Below, one piece after another: positions 48,355 through 60,188 of a stretch of DNA of 64,000 nucleotides. Origin of the DNA: Paulownia fortunei. Its lineage: Eukaryota > Streptophyta > Magnoliopsida > Lamiales > Paulowniaceae. Position 1 is the first letter of the stretch. Each line of letters begins with the position of its first letter. Position numbers and translations under genes: made by a program. Location: the NCBI GenBank assembly GCA_019321725.1, contig CM033109.1:21855993-21919992 (forward strand). The letters are read 5' to 3'. The notes beneath the pieces are model-generated. The model worked only from the letters and a program-made list of their open reading frames with translations, ran no database searches and was not told the DNA's origin.

Positions 48355-51300
48355 GGAGATCTCTCTGGAGAAGAAACAGGTTTCTGCAGCCATGATTCTG
48401 GGTTTAGGTTGTTTCTCATCTTTCTATTGACCAAATTTGTTATTGTTTGAATTATCCTCTTTCATGTTGCATAAAGTTCTCTTTGGGTTTTATAAGATTC
48501 TGAATCTTATTTTGGTTTCAGAACTTTTGGGTTTGTGCATTTTCTCAGATTGTGTTCATGATTCACAATTAACTGCATAATACGAAAACATATCAAACAT
48601 TGTATGTATTTGTATTAATATGCTTTGTAAAGGGAAAAAAAAAAAAAAGAGATAGGCTTTCCTTTCCTAGTGTTCAATCTTGTTTGGTAAGTAGGGTACT
48701 AATTGTATCCCAGCTGGCTTTCCAGATCCAATTGACATTCGCGTTCACATTCAATGCTGGAGAAAATTTTAGAACAGAAGTATTCAGTGGAATGTTGTAA
48801 ATGTGTCTTCTCTCTGATGTCTGCAGAAACCATGGGGGATGCCTATGATTGTGTGAAAATGCAGTGCATATTTGTCTTCCTTGTGATACCTTCATACTTA
48901 TTCTTTGGTAATTACTATATTCTAAAGAGTGCAACTGCCAGGTATCTTAGCCACCTCTCTTGAATATGCTTGCACTCCCATTGCCCTCTACCTTTTCCCA
49001 GCCAGCCAAAACTTAATCATAGGCAGACAGAAAAAGTAATATGAAACTGATTTGATTTGACTGATATGCAACCCAAATGGTTTATTATACTTGACCTCAT
49101 ACTCTGTTTCTTGTCCACTTCCCTCTTAATATTATGTTTCAAACTGTATTCTTTATTCTTCTAAATCATAATATCCTTTGGAGACATACCAGTTGTTGTA
49201 ATGTTCCAAACTGCAGTATCATATCCTCTTTCCTTTGTTGCTTAGCGCAATACGAGTTCATTCCCATCAAGGTCTCACTAGATCATTCCCTCTTCAAAAT
49301 TGTATAGAATGACTTTTAGTGCATATTCATGAAATCTAAACAAGCGCGGCTCTGGTCACACAATTTTCTCTAAGTCCATAGCAAGTTAAATGAAGCTCAG
49401 CATGTGCATCTGTGAACAGGCAGCATAATGGCATACCGGTGTATGCTCCCAGGTATTTGTAAGAAATGACTCTCACTTGATGTGAGGTTCATGCTTTTTA
49501 TACTTGTAGAGGGTTTTACAATGTTTTTGCTTCGGTATTGGACACTATAAGATATACCATAAGAATTGTTGCGATCTGGTTTGCTGGGATCCATCCCAAG
49601 CATCAAGTATGCTCTGAGTTTGGTGAGAATACATTTCATCAATGGAGTCTTTTAGTGGCAGCTTTAGAAGACTGTTTAAGCCACCAGTTTTCATCTATAA
49701 TGGGATTGAAAACATGAAAATAGAGAACTGTCAGCAGTAAATTGGCAGGTTTTATAAGAAAAGAGAACAGATTCAGGCCTGGCTTCCTCCTAACAGTTTA
49801 TCAGCATTAAATCCTCAGTTGTTAAATCCCGGCTGTGAATGATTTTTTGTGGAAAAAAAAAACAGAGAAAAATCTTGTATGATTGTTTGACAGAATTGCT
49901 GTAATGACCATGGACAGGGTTTTCAGTTTTCTATTGATATATTAGTATAATTTTTTATTTTTAATCTACAGTTAATAATTTTCATTTAAATTAGGCTGAA
50001 GAATTATTTCATAAAGTTGTTTTTTTTTTTTTTTAATTTGATGCAACTTGCACTCAAGACCCCATGTGTAGGAATAGGTACGAGAGGGGCAAAGTAGATA
50101 CTCTTAGTTTTCTTAATGTTTTGTCTTAAAGTTTTCTGCCAATTCTTATTAGGGTCTTTTTGTACTTTTAAGTTGTTGAGTCTTGCGTGTTCTGCAATGT
50201 GTATTTTTTACATTGTTTTAACATGAAAAGAATGGACATTTATTTATGTATTTAAGCTCAATTCTTCAATGATTATAGGCAAGTGGTCACATATTAGTCC
50301 ATCCACCATTTCCACATTTAAAATTAATGCTTTTTTTTTTTTTCATTCAATAAAGTTGCTTCAACTGCATCGTGATATAAATTTCAACACACTAATAATA
50401 AAAATTTAATTGCAAGTGTACGAAAGGGGAAATCGACGATGTAGTTGGTGCGCTAATGCATTATGTTTCTGAATTGAGAAGTACGTCTGCGAGAATGAAA
50501 CTAAAAAGAATTAAATTTAAAGATTAAAAAAAAGTAATAAAAGAAGATAACTTGCAGTTGATTTTCTTGCATTTTAGATTAACAAATCATCATATAAAAT
50601 ACACAAACTATTTTAATTCACTAAACTCTCTATGCAATATAATAACGACACAAAGTAAATTAAAGAAGAGATTTTTCTTTTAATTCATTTTTTCATTAAT
50701 AAAATTGTACAAATTAAAAAATTGGAGAAACAAAAAAATTATGGAATCAAAATTTAAAAAAGAATAAGATATCGTATGCCATTTTAGATTAAAAATAAAA
50801 CTATTTTAGATCTTTACTCTGTTTTTTCATTAAAAGCATTATCACAGTTATAATAGGATGATGGTCTGAAATTTGAAAGCAAACACGACAATGACATAAT
50901 CGATAATCACGCGGTAAAAGCGAGGCTGATATAGTATACCAAGTTGTCGTACGTCAGACAAGTCCAACCTAGTCAATCAATAGTAAATATGGGTTGGTTG
51001 TTGATATAAAAGTAATACGGGGATTATTGCACTTTCAACACAGATTGATCCATGTTTATGTCCAATCGTTTCAATTATTTTAAAGTAACGTGCTAAAAAA
51101 TAATACAACAAAAAATTAAAAATTAAATATCTGGATATTACTTGAATTCTTTTAAATTCTTGTTTGATAACTTACCAAATATCAGTTAGAGATATTGAGA
51201 TTTACCGACCAAAATCATTACTTAAACGGATTAGAATAATGAAAAAACTCAAAAATGCTAAAGGAGAATAATTAAATAACTCAAAAATACTATAAAAAAC

Positions 51301-52344
51301 TATTAGGCGTATATTGTGTAATCGTACCTTGCATCCATGAAGCTTTTATATGGTACAAGCAAAAAATTAATTGACATTGAAAAGAATTTTATTATCTTAA
51401 TTAAATAATCTTATTAAATAATTCTCTCAAGAATCAAGAAATCCAAATAAAGTAAAATATGAATTTTCTTTAATCGAAACTTGACATAAATATAATAGAA
51501 CTCTATCTTCATAGAATTTAACTTAAAATCATCAGCTCAAATTAATTCAATTACCGCAATAGAGCTCTTATGAGCTAATAGGCAAATCTACATTGTTCGA
51601 CTGATCGACCTCCTCATTTAAAAAACCTGAATCATAATAAAATTAAAATGGAATAACATAATAACAATATATGTGTTAGACTCAATCAGAACTTGAGTAT
51701 GATGTTCCAATTCAACGAGATTGAACTAAATCGAATTATAAAAATTTATAGTATGATACCATGAGTTTGAGTCCAAAAAACTCTTAGAATTAAATCCATT
51801 ACTTCATCCTCCATCAAAATCTAAATCACATCAAAAAAGACAAAAAATAATTAATTTCATTACTTTGTCGAATTTAATCTGAAATTACAACTCATTATAG
51901 TCTACTTTTATAAAATTAAATATACAGACAAATAATTAAGATTGCCGAATGATTTTTATTTTTTATATGTCTATAAATTGGGGCAGATCAGGATGGAATC
52001 CAAGACTTCTCACAACCTAATCTAGGGCAATTAAAAGTGCTGATTAGTGAACACCATGCCCCATTTTTTCTTAATACAAATGACTTAATCACACTCCCCA
52101 CTAAACCTCTAAATACTCTAGTTAGGTTTAGATCGAAAGATTTTGACTCAGGGAAATTATGGTGAGATAAGGATTTTAAGTGATACAAAATTAGAAGAAT
52201 CTAGAATTCATCACAAAAGTAGCTCAAAATGAGTGTTATTTAAAATTTATAGTAACTCGTACTTATTCAAACAAGTGTACCATAGTATTTGTTTTCATGG
52301 GTTTCCAAACATAACCTAAAAACTATTTTACTCTTCTAAAATAG

Positions 52345-52720
52345 TAAGGGCGAGTTTGGTCATTTTTGGAAAAATTGATTCTTGATTTTAGTATAATAAA
52401 TTTTTCACAATAATTGATTTGTATAAAACTTGATTTTAGATGAACTGATTTTTTAAATTGTGATTAACCAAATACTTTGGGTTCTAACCCCACCAAAATG
52501 AAAAAAGTGAGAGTATATGTCTACCTTTATAGGAGTGTTTCTTGATTATTGATTGTGGTAGTTGTGGTAGCGGATTATTAATTAATTGTTAAATACTAAT
52601 ATTCATGATATAATGATATGTAGTAGTTCTATATATATATATATAAAACTTCAATTTTTAGTTTTTACTAACTTAAATTATCAAACATCTCTAAACTAAT
52701 TTTATTTTAAATTGTCAAAC
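52345..52720. mobile_element. MITE-like element related to 33103-33449
   Basis: GGGCGAGTTTGGTCATTTTT opens the element, followed by AAAAATTGATTC-like sequence and a GTGATTAACCAAATACTTTGGG segment. The element at 33103 has GTGGTTGACCAAAAGCCC in the corresponding place. The right end may be the TTGTCAAACGCTCTT segment near 52717. The interior is AT-rich and non-coding. Confidence 0.4.
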
Positions 52721-53160
52721 GCTCTTAAAAATTATGGTGGAAGTCCAATATAATTTTTGCAATTCTACTGCTCGCCCAAACTCACTCAACATGATTTATC
52801 AAGCCAATACATTTTAGTCAAAGTAATTAAATCAAATTTATTACAAATGAACTTTTATATCGTTGGACACTTAAAACATAGTACTACCAACACAAGAGTC
52901 CAACCACGCAAGACATTTAGCAATTGCAAATTGCCAAGAACATATTTGTCTGTGTCTGTAATTTGAAATTCAATCTCCTTTCTTGAAAAAATTCTCCCCA
53001 CAATTTCTGCACTACAGAAGGAGCGAAGATAAACAGCCTGATCTTCCCTTTTCAGGTGATGTATTGATTTTTCATTTTCTTGTTAATTTCTTCACATATG
53101 TGAGCTTTTAATGTATCTTGGATTTTCTTATGTGGGTTTTTGGAACAATGAAGGCTTAGA

Positions 53161-53186
53161 TGTGTGTGTGTGTGTGTGTGTGTAGA
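53161..53186. repeat. (TG)n microsatellite in the LUL promoter or leader
   Basis: An uninterrupted run of about 12 TG units lies about 600 bp upstream of the LUL start codon. Confidence 0.9.
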
Positions 53187-53792
53187 CTGATTAACATATG
53201 CTCTGTTTTTTTCTTTTTTTTTGGGTTCTTGGTGATCTTAAATATATATAAAGTGGGAAATTTTTTCAAAGTTCCATGCTGTGCTTGTGTAGACTGTTTC
53301 CTGAAGGGGTTTTTGTTTGCACATGTGCTTACCTTGGTGCTACTATAAGTTGCTACTTGATTTAAATGTTAATAGCTTTTCAGCTATTGATTTTAGTTGT
53401 TACTTGTTTATTTGGAAGCCAAAATTTTTGATTGGTGGCGAGATAGATATTTGGTTCACACAAGAGGGCAATTTTAATTGTAATTTATACAAAAAGCTTA
53501 AGATTATAGATAAAGTAAGGGGTGATCGCCCGGTTAAGCCCCCTAGTAGAGAAATGCATTCTTGTTTGTTTCTCTGAGAAATCAGTTGAATAATCATGAT
53601 TGATGAATTTCCCAAAGATGGAAACATTAGCACAACAGAAACTACTTTCACTTCATTTCTTCTGTATGAATTACTAATTGTTCTTGAAAAATCAGGAGAC
53701 AGACATCCTAAAACTTTGGATTGTATTTTATGATTGTTTGCTTGGTATAATTTTGGTTGAATCTTAATCTAGATTCTGTGAGCAAGGAGAAA

Positions 53793-56700
53793 ATGGGAAA
53801 TAGTGGGAGCAGGCTGAGATTCTGGCGTCGCCATAGGAAATCTCCTTGCCCTCAATCAAATGGACACTCTGATAATCCAAGGCCACAAGTTCCAGACACT
53901 TATGCTCATGATCAAGTTGGCAGCCCCTTCCCTAATGATGGGCAAGGCCCTCATGGTTCCGTTTCACTTCCTGCTATTCCATTTGTTGAGCTTCAGAAGG
54001 CAGTGGTCATCCGAAATGATGTGAACATCAAAAAAGAAAGTTTGTGTGTGGAGCCTGATGAAGATAATCCAGGAAAGTTCCTTGTTTCTTTTGTTCTTGA
54101 TGCCAGTGCAGCAGGAAGGTAAACCAAGAAATTAAACGTTTTTTCAAAATTTTCAGACTACTCTTACGCGGTATATTCCTCGACAAAGTCTTTCACAACT
54201 CTTTGATGTGTTATCAATGTTCCCTTTTAGCTTATACATTTATTCGCAGTTTCCTGAATATGTTACACAAATATCTGGCAAGAACTCTGGCATTGCCAGA
54301 TCGATTTGAATGGAAGAAGAAGATGGTGGGTGGTAGTGGGGGTATGCCTGAAATGCTCATCAGAGGGAACGAGGTCTTTGAGCATTTTCTAGGTTTTGCT
54401 CTATTTATCTGTTTTCAATGTTTTCTATGTTTTGCTCTATTTATCTGTTTTCAACGTTTTCTATGTTTTGCTCTATTTATCTGTTTTCAACGTTTTCTAT
54501 GTTTTGCTCTACTTATCTGTCTTTGCAGAATGGTGATGAGTTCTATAGCCAAATAGAACTAAATGGAAATATTTTCTTTTCTTCAAAAAAAATTAGATAT
54601 CTGAATTAATTGTATATAAAAGTTTAATAAGCCAAGCTTCATATATTTCGCCAGAAAAGTATGATTAGAGATGCTGCTTTACTGACTATACCCTTTTTTT
54701 CCTTCATCACAAAATGGTTTCATTCATAAGATTTAGCTTCTCTGCACAGCCTTCGTGAAATAAATTAAAACTTTTCCCTTTTTCTGCATGCAGCTTTTCT
54801 ATCATTTTCTTTGCAAAAGAAGGCCCAGATAGTCAGGTGACAGCCATGAAAGAAACCTTGCTTGAACCTGTCTCTATATCTTTCCAAGAAGGTCTTGGCC
54901 AAAAATTTAGACAACCTTCTGGAACTGGGATAGACTTCTCTATGATTAATGAGATAGAGTTGAAGGGGGATGCTGATGAGGTTTATCCTCTTGCAGTAAG
55001 GGCAGAGGCATATCCGTCAGGGTCAGTTGGCAGATCAGAAGTCATAGACATCCGAAGTAGAAAGGCTCAGATCACCTTTGCCATGTTTGAAAAGAAGGAG
55101 CTAGGTGTCTATCAAGTGTGTTCAAAGAAGCAGATCTTCTGGGTGGGTTCATATTGATATGAGCTTCAGGACATTTTTGGAATTGGCAGTTCTGCTGAAG
55201 GGAATGAGACTGCAAAAGAATGCATCATCTGCTTGTGCAAATCACGAAATACCATCGTGCTCCCTTGCCGACACTTGGTAATCTATGTATTTGAACTTAA
55301 CTGTCTTCTTCCTGTTTCTTTCTTCCTTCTCCCTGGCCTTTTTATGAGGGTTGACATCATGGAAATAAATGCAGTGATCTAACAATTAACTAGATACAAA
55401 TGTTAATCCAGCACTTTTCCCTTTTTAATTTTTTGTTGATAGTCTGGAATCAGGATCAGTTGAGGTCAAAACCAATATGACCAGGATTCCACAAGGGAGA
55501 ATATTAAGATATATGAATTGTAAACAGAATAACACGCACGTCACTTGTATATGAAAGTGTTGGCTTTCTATCAAAGTTCTTTAATAGGTTCAAATAATGC
55601 TAAGCTGTGTTCAACATGTCCTTTTGGTGGGATGAAGTACAATGGCTTAATACCTCTTCGCTTCTGTTATGCTGGATTAAAATCGAATAGATTAGTCACA
55701 TAGTGGTGAAATCAATTGATTCTTTTTAGCTACTGTGGACCCAAACTTAGAATTGGTTTGTACATTGACAACCGAATATCATATTTGGGTTACTAGATAG
55801 CTCTTACAGGGTTATTAACTCTTACGATTATTGAGTCTACTAGTTGCAGTTCAGAATTTGTAAGTCAACCAAGTTTCTTCAAAATTATCTTCCGTAATAT
55901 CCTTTCAAAATCTATGTTTGGTAACAATGCATAAATCATACTAAGAGCATTTACTTAGCAATCCAAAGATCTAAACCAACAGAGTTTACAAAGTGAGTAC
56001 AACTTCCGAAGCAAGCTTCTGCTAATGCTCGATTATCCAACACCTTTTCGTAGTAAAACTCCGACTTTGTTTCGGGGGAGATCTCAGTAGTTTCATGTGG
56101 CAGCAACTAGAAAGTGCTCTTTTTATAACCAAGTTGCTATGCCTTGCTTGATCCTCTCCTACCAGGTGCCAGTTTCAATATCTCATCAACATCTGCTCCC
56201 AGGGTCTCTTTAATGTGGCAAGAGCATAATACCTCTATACTCCAAGTCCTAACTTAAAAGCTTGATGTAACATGCATTTCCACTTTCAGTGGAAAACATC
56301 ATAAGAATTTGCATTCCAATCCCTTCAAATACTCCTCTCAGCAGGTTTTCCTTTTTATTTTTTGATTGTGGATGATAACTTAGGGGTGCATAAACATGCA
56401 ACTTCACTGAAGAAAAAGCGATAATATTACAAAAGACAACTAGGGTGCGAAATCTCAGTACTAGTCAGCAGAATTCTTATGTTTATACTAATTGCTAGAG
56501 TGCTTCATATAGTGTGTCAGAGTAGATTTTGGGTTAGAGACTATAAATACAGAAGCCATTAGAAAAATCTTGACCAATCTGTTGCAAGAAGTTTAAGCAC
56601 CCTCTGCTTATAGGATGAGCTGAGTGCAACTGGAGGGCAGTTTGCCTAATATGTTACCTGATGTTATACCACTGCCAATGTTTAATACTGAATATACTCA

Positions 56701-56872
56701 TGACACAACTTTTTTTTGATAATTCAATTAGCTTCATATTTCTGTTGATATCCTGCAATTGGTGCAGTGCTTGTGCAGTAACTGTGCCAAGATTCTGAGT
56801 TTCAAGTCATCTCAGTGCCCAATATGCAGGAAGCCTGTTGAGCGGTTTCTGGAGATCGATATTGCAATCTGA
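53793..56872 (+). CDS. LOG2/LUL-type RING ubiquitin ligase, interrupted by in-frame TGA
   Basis: Membrane-associated E3 ligase family (LOG2/LUL1-4). Exons: 53793-54118, 54794-55277, 56768-56872, with clean GT-AG junctions, 305 codons in all. MGNSGSRLR fits N-myristoylation, which anchors family members. The central DAR2-type domain begins near AVVIRNDVNIKKESL and includes GKFLVSFVLDASAAG and GLGQKFRQPSGTGIDFS. The last part is a C3HC4 RING (ECIICLCK, LPCRHLCLCSNC, CPICRKPVERFLEI) with all eight ligands present. Between them, at 55155-55157, TGA follows FWVGSY and precedes YELQDIFGIG. Relatives have Arg here (NGMRYELQ-like), so CGA to TGA is the simplest cause. The predicted product is 229 aa without a RING. 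No splice choice of realistic length removes the stop. Either a single-lesion pseudogene, a null allele, or a sequence error. Intron 1 carries a 36-bp minisatellite. Confidence 0.85.
54393..54529. repeat. 36-bp minisatellite, about 3.8 copies, in LUL intron 1
   Basis: Units start at 54393, 54429, 54465 and 54501 (last one partial), each beginning GTTTTGCTCTATTTATCTGT. Only a few substitutions separate them. Because 36 is a multiple of three, the array leaves a false open frame rich in Phe, Leu and Cys. Confidence 0.92.
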
Positions 56873-57354
56873 AGTCTGAAGAAGTTATGGCCTTCAATTT
56901 ATTCACTGATTCTGATTGTAAGCAAATCAGATTGAGGTAACTATGGATCATCACCTGTGATTTTGTTTTAGGGAATTATTCAGCTCTTAAGCACTGTTTC
57001 TGTTTTCAATGAAGTATGGAATGGCCACTGGCTGTCTAGAGATGAAGCCTGTGCAAATGCATAATAATTGTATCAGATTTCAATCCTTCCACTAATGGAC
57101 TGCCAACTTGTTGAGATTGTTTAGTCCAAATTGTTGAAGATAGTCAGTCCCCTTCATTATTTATCACGCTTTTATTGACTTATCTTACAACTGAAATATG
57201 TTGGAAATGCTAGATTTGGACAGCACCACTCTTTTCAGGTTCTCTTCTTGTTTTGGTCCAAATTTCGGTCTTTCTTCACCCATGAGTTAGATGAAGCAGT
57301 GTCATTATTCTCAAAGGAAATTTAGTTTATGTTGAGAAGATGTGAAGAACACCA

Positions 57355-58205
57355 AGTGAAAACCGGCGGTCCAATGGGCTTGAACCGTCGGGCCCAGCCC
57401 GACGATTTTTTAATTTTTGAAATTGTGACCTTCAAATTATTAAAAGAATACTCTAACCAAGTGAATTAATGAATCATATGTTTATAATTTTTAAAAAAGT
57501 ACGTAAATAAATTTCGTGATTTGTTTTTTTTTTTTTTCTTTTTCCCTCAAATTGATTGTTTTGTTTTTTGAAATCAATATAATTGGTGTTGTGTTTTTTT
57601 TTTAAATTTAATTAATTAGTTTTATCAAGTTACAAATTAAATTTTATATTTAAATATTCTACATTTTAATAATAAGTAAAGTTTTGAAAATTATATAATA
57701 ATGTTATTTTACAATTATCTTAATAATAAATAAATTTATAATTTTTAAAAAATATTTAATGATGCTACTTTATAATATCTATTGTTTATTTTTCAACTTC
57801 TTATTTAGTATTATTAAATTGTTGTAATATTGTATCGATTTTATATGATAGCATTAACTCCAAATACTAAAATTTAGTAAATTATAATTTATCAATACAA
57901 CGTGAATGAAAAAATTAATTTTTAAAATTTTCATAAATTAATTTAGTCATTTTTATTTTATTTTGGACCATATATTTAAATTTTAGCTATTTTTTTTTTC
58001 AAATTTAAATTATTTTTTTTTTTCATTAATTTCAAAAGTTAACAATTTTTTTTGCAAATTTAAGTTTAATTTTTTTTAAAAAAATAAAATACAATATAAA
58101 GACGGTTATAATTGAAACCCGAACCGTAATTGATTTTGACAGTTAAAGGTCGATATTTTCTTGAACCGTGAAACCGACGATTTCTGAACCGTGATCGTGT
58201 CTACA
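57355..58205. mobile_element. Foldback-like element between LUL and the methyltransferase
   Basis: The left end has GGCGGTCCAATGGGCTTGAACCGTCGGGCC. The right end has repeated GAACCGT motifs (CTTGAACCGTGAAACCGACG, TGAACCGTGATCG). About 700 bp of A/T-rich DNA lies between them. GC-rich ends with AACCG words around an AT core suggest an old mobile element, but precise termini and class are not determined. Confidence 0.35.
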
Positions 58206-58482
58206 CCAAGCAGTGTACACCAAGCACTTGGCCATTAGGCATACAAATTAATGCAAAATCAAAGAGCAATAGAGCCCCAATACACAAAGCTTAATCATTA
58301 TCGGAGCATACATTTCCTCCACAACCCAGCAGAGGAAATTACAATACATTCAACATTGAACATAAATTCAAACAGTTCAGAGACGAGAATGGTAGATTAT
58401 GTGCTCAATCCCCCACCTCTACTCATTTTATTCTGCAACATAAAGCAAACACTAAATGAACAAACTTCACTAGGGCCAATAC

Positions 58483-59886
58483 TCAATCTCCCAACCACTG
58501 ATGGACATACACGCCACTCTTCCTGAGACTTTCGAAAAGGTTAATGCAATCTCCACACATGGTTGTCGTGCAGTCTGCAGCATCTGAACAGCGGAGGAAG
58601 AGTTCGTCCACATGGCATATCGCTCCAGTTTTGAATAGTTCGACAAGAATGTTTAACTCCGCCAACTTTGCTTTCATCATAAGGACAACAAAATCTCCAT
58701 CGGATACGGTTTCCTTGAACCAGCGAACAAAGTCAAAGCCTTCTTCATCCATCGGTGCACTCAAAAATTCATCAGAGCTAATGTCTGGAGCAGCAGTAAC
58801 TCCAGCAAGGGCTGGGTGATAGACAAAGTTGATACCGGGATCCGTCACATAAGATGAGAGGACAGAGGTTTTATGATCAATAATAAACACTTCGAAAGCT
58901 GCATGGTGGTTGGCACAATAGGGCTTTGACATTTTTTCAACACTTGTCCTTGCATACTCCCCTGCGCCGATGTTTATATAAACCAATTTGTTTCTCGAGG
59001 AAATATTCATGAAGTTGGGCAGATAAGAAAGTTCTGGCTTGAACTGCCCCAATATTTTATCTGCGAGAGGTTCAATATACTTCATGAATGGCTTGTTATT
59101 TGCAACAGAAGGGCAACCAGGTGGAAGTTGAAAACGCTCAAAGGAAGCAAAACTTTCAAGTCTCTTCTTAAATATGACCAGTGTCAAAGATCCAACGCCA
59201 CATACATGAACAACATCGGAGCTCTTCAAAAACGATGCAGCGGGGGTGGCAGACCTTACCAAGCCACCCGAGTAAAGCTCACGGGCTCCCACAAGCATAG
59301 CACCTGTCCCACCAGGACGCAAAACACGCTCAATCTCCAGCACTAAGAGAGCTGGAACTGAGACCTTATCAAGATCTTCTGAGAACACAAAATCAAAATG
59401 ATTATCCTCAAAATTGAGCTCATACACAAATCTCCTCTTGAAAAGGGAGAAAAATGGGTGCCTGTCAACACCAAAGGCATTGAAAAATCCCAAATGTCGC
59501 AATGCCAACACGGCAGAGGCAGATTTCTGCCCAACACACAATGCTTTTGCATTTGACTGCAACAAGTTCTTCTCCATCAACTCTTTGAAAACAGTTTTAG
59601 TCAAGTTTTCACTTTCTTTGCACGACACGGGAGAAGCCCCCATAAGGGGAAGTGCAACACTTGAGGCAGAATTCAAGAAACGAGTGAGATTGAACTCCGG
59701 GTTCGAGTCCAAATTAAAAGGGCATTTATCAACATTCGACATTATTGGCTCGATTACCCGAACCTCGCGGGCCATTTGCATCAAAGAAACCACAATTATA
59801 GCCATTACAAGCATAAAAGCTCTCAGTACCACACGCCTCATCAAGGGCCCACGAAGCAGATGCCATTTCAAGAACTTCAAGTCCAT
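58483..59886 (-). CDS. Membrane-anchored methyltransferase-like protein, At3g53400-like
   Basis: Intronless, 467 aa, starting MDLKFLKWHLLRGPLMRR. One hydrophobic segment (about residues 20-37, LRAFMLVMAIIVVSLM) preceded by basic residues predicts a type II signal anchor, so a Golgi or ER protein with its bulk in the lumen. The middle part has a class I methyltransferase outline: motif I-like ALCVGQKSA (about 115-123), an acidic end of strand 2 in GVDRHPF (Asp141), FDFVFSEDL, then IERVLRPGGTGAMLVG. The C-terminal half (YINIGAGEYARTSVEKM ... FEVFIIDHKTSVL) may be a second related domain. Substrate unknown. The family, as I remember it, includes Arabidopsis At3g53400, At5g03190 and At5g01710. 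Motif I is degenerate, so catalysis is not certain. A 41-codon uORF lies in the leader. Confidence 0.88.
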   Translation of the reverse strand: MDLKFLKWHLLRGPLMRRVVLRAFMLVMAIIVVSLMQMAREVRVIEPIMSNVDKCPFNLDSNPEFNLTRFLNSASSVALPLMGASPVSCKESENLTKTVFKELMEKNLLQSNAKALCVGQKSASAVLALRHLGFFNAFGVDRHPFFSLFKRRFVYELNFEDNHFDFVFSEDLDKVSVPALLVLEIERVLRPGGTGAMLVGARELYSGGLVRSATPAASFLKSSDVVHVCGVGSLTLVIFKKRLESFASFERFQLPPGCPSVANNKPFMKYIEPLADKILGQFKPELSYLPNFMNISSRNKLVYINIGAGEYARTSVEKMSKPYCANHHAAFEVFIIDHKTSVLSSYVTDPGINFVYHPALAGVTAAPDISSDEFLSAPMDEEGFDFVRWFKETVSDGDFVVLMMKAKLAELNILVELFKTGAICHVDELFLRCSDAADCTTTMCGDCINLFESLRKSGVYVHQWLGD

Positions 59887-60062
59887 TTTTTTCTTTCCAA
59901 TCTTTAAGTTAATTCTCTCAATTTCAGCTTAATACCAGCCAGATCTTTCAAGTACTTCAAAGTAGCAGATCTATAACAGAGCAGTAATATAACTCAAAAG
60001 CTAAAGATCAGACTATCAGTAAATTCAAGAGAAAGCCAAACAAACTAACTAAAACACACAGT

Positions 60063-60188
60063 TTAGCGAGTGCAAAACCTGGACGAGGTGTGATTTCCAC
60101 CCACCAGTAATCCCATTGACATTTGGAACCCAAGCCAGAGCCTTCTTGAAACCCTTCTCCCCATTGGCTCAAACCACTTGCCACCCAT
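60063..60188 (-). promoter_or_regulatory. uORF (41 codons) in the methyltransferase leader
   Basis: On the minus strand, ATG at 60188 in strong context (A at -3, G at +4: CAAGATGGG) opens MGGKWFEPMGRRVSRRLWLG ... SSRFCTR, ending TAA at 60063. It precedes the main ATG by 301 nt. Two minimal upstream frames come before it: ATG-TAA (about 60235-60240) and ATG-AAT-TGA (about 60207-60215). Arabidopsis homologues of the main gene carry conserved-peptide uORFs (CPuORF46/47, from memory), so this is a good candidate for a translated regulatory peptide. Confidence 0.6.

Larger units (their letters stand above)
48355..53792. other. Intergenic region between F-box gene and LUL gene
   Basis: The first few hundred bases are the F-box 3' UTR. 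The remainder to about 53000 is AT-rich with no supported gene. It includes a MITE-like left end at 52345 and a (TG)n microsatellite at 53161-53186. The last 700 bp should hold the LUL promoter and leader. Confidence 0.5.

Noticed and set aside
54203..54556. 117-codon open frame in LUL intron 1
   Set aside because: Most of it is the 36-bp minisatellite, whose period is a multiple of three. The upstream and downstream exons splice cleanly around it.
55141..55167. A GT...AG pair that would splice out the LUL stop codon in frame
   Set aside because: The intron would be 27 nt, far below the plant minimum of about 60-70 nt, and would delete conserved residues YELQ.
59414..59932. 172-codon plus-strand open frame
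   Set aside because: It is antisense to the methyltransferase coding sequence and has no family features.
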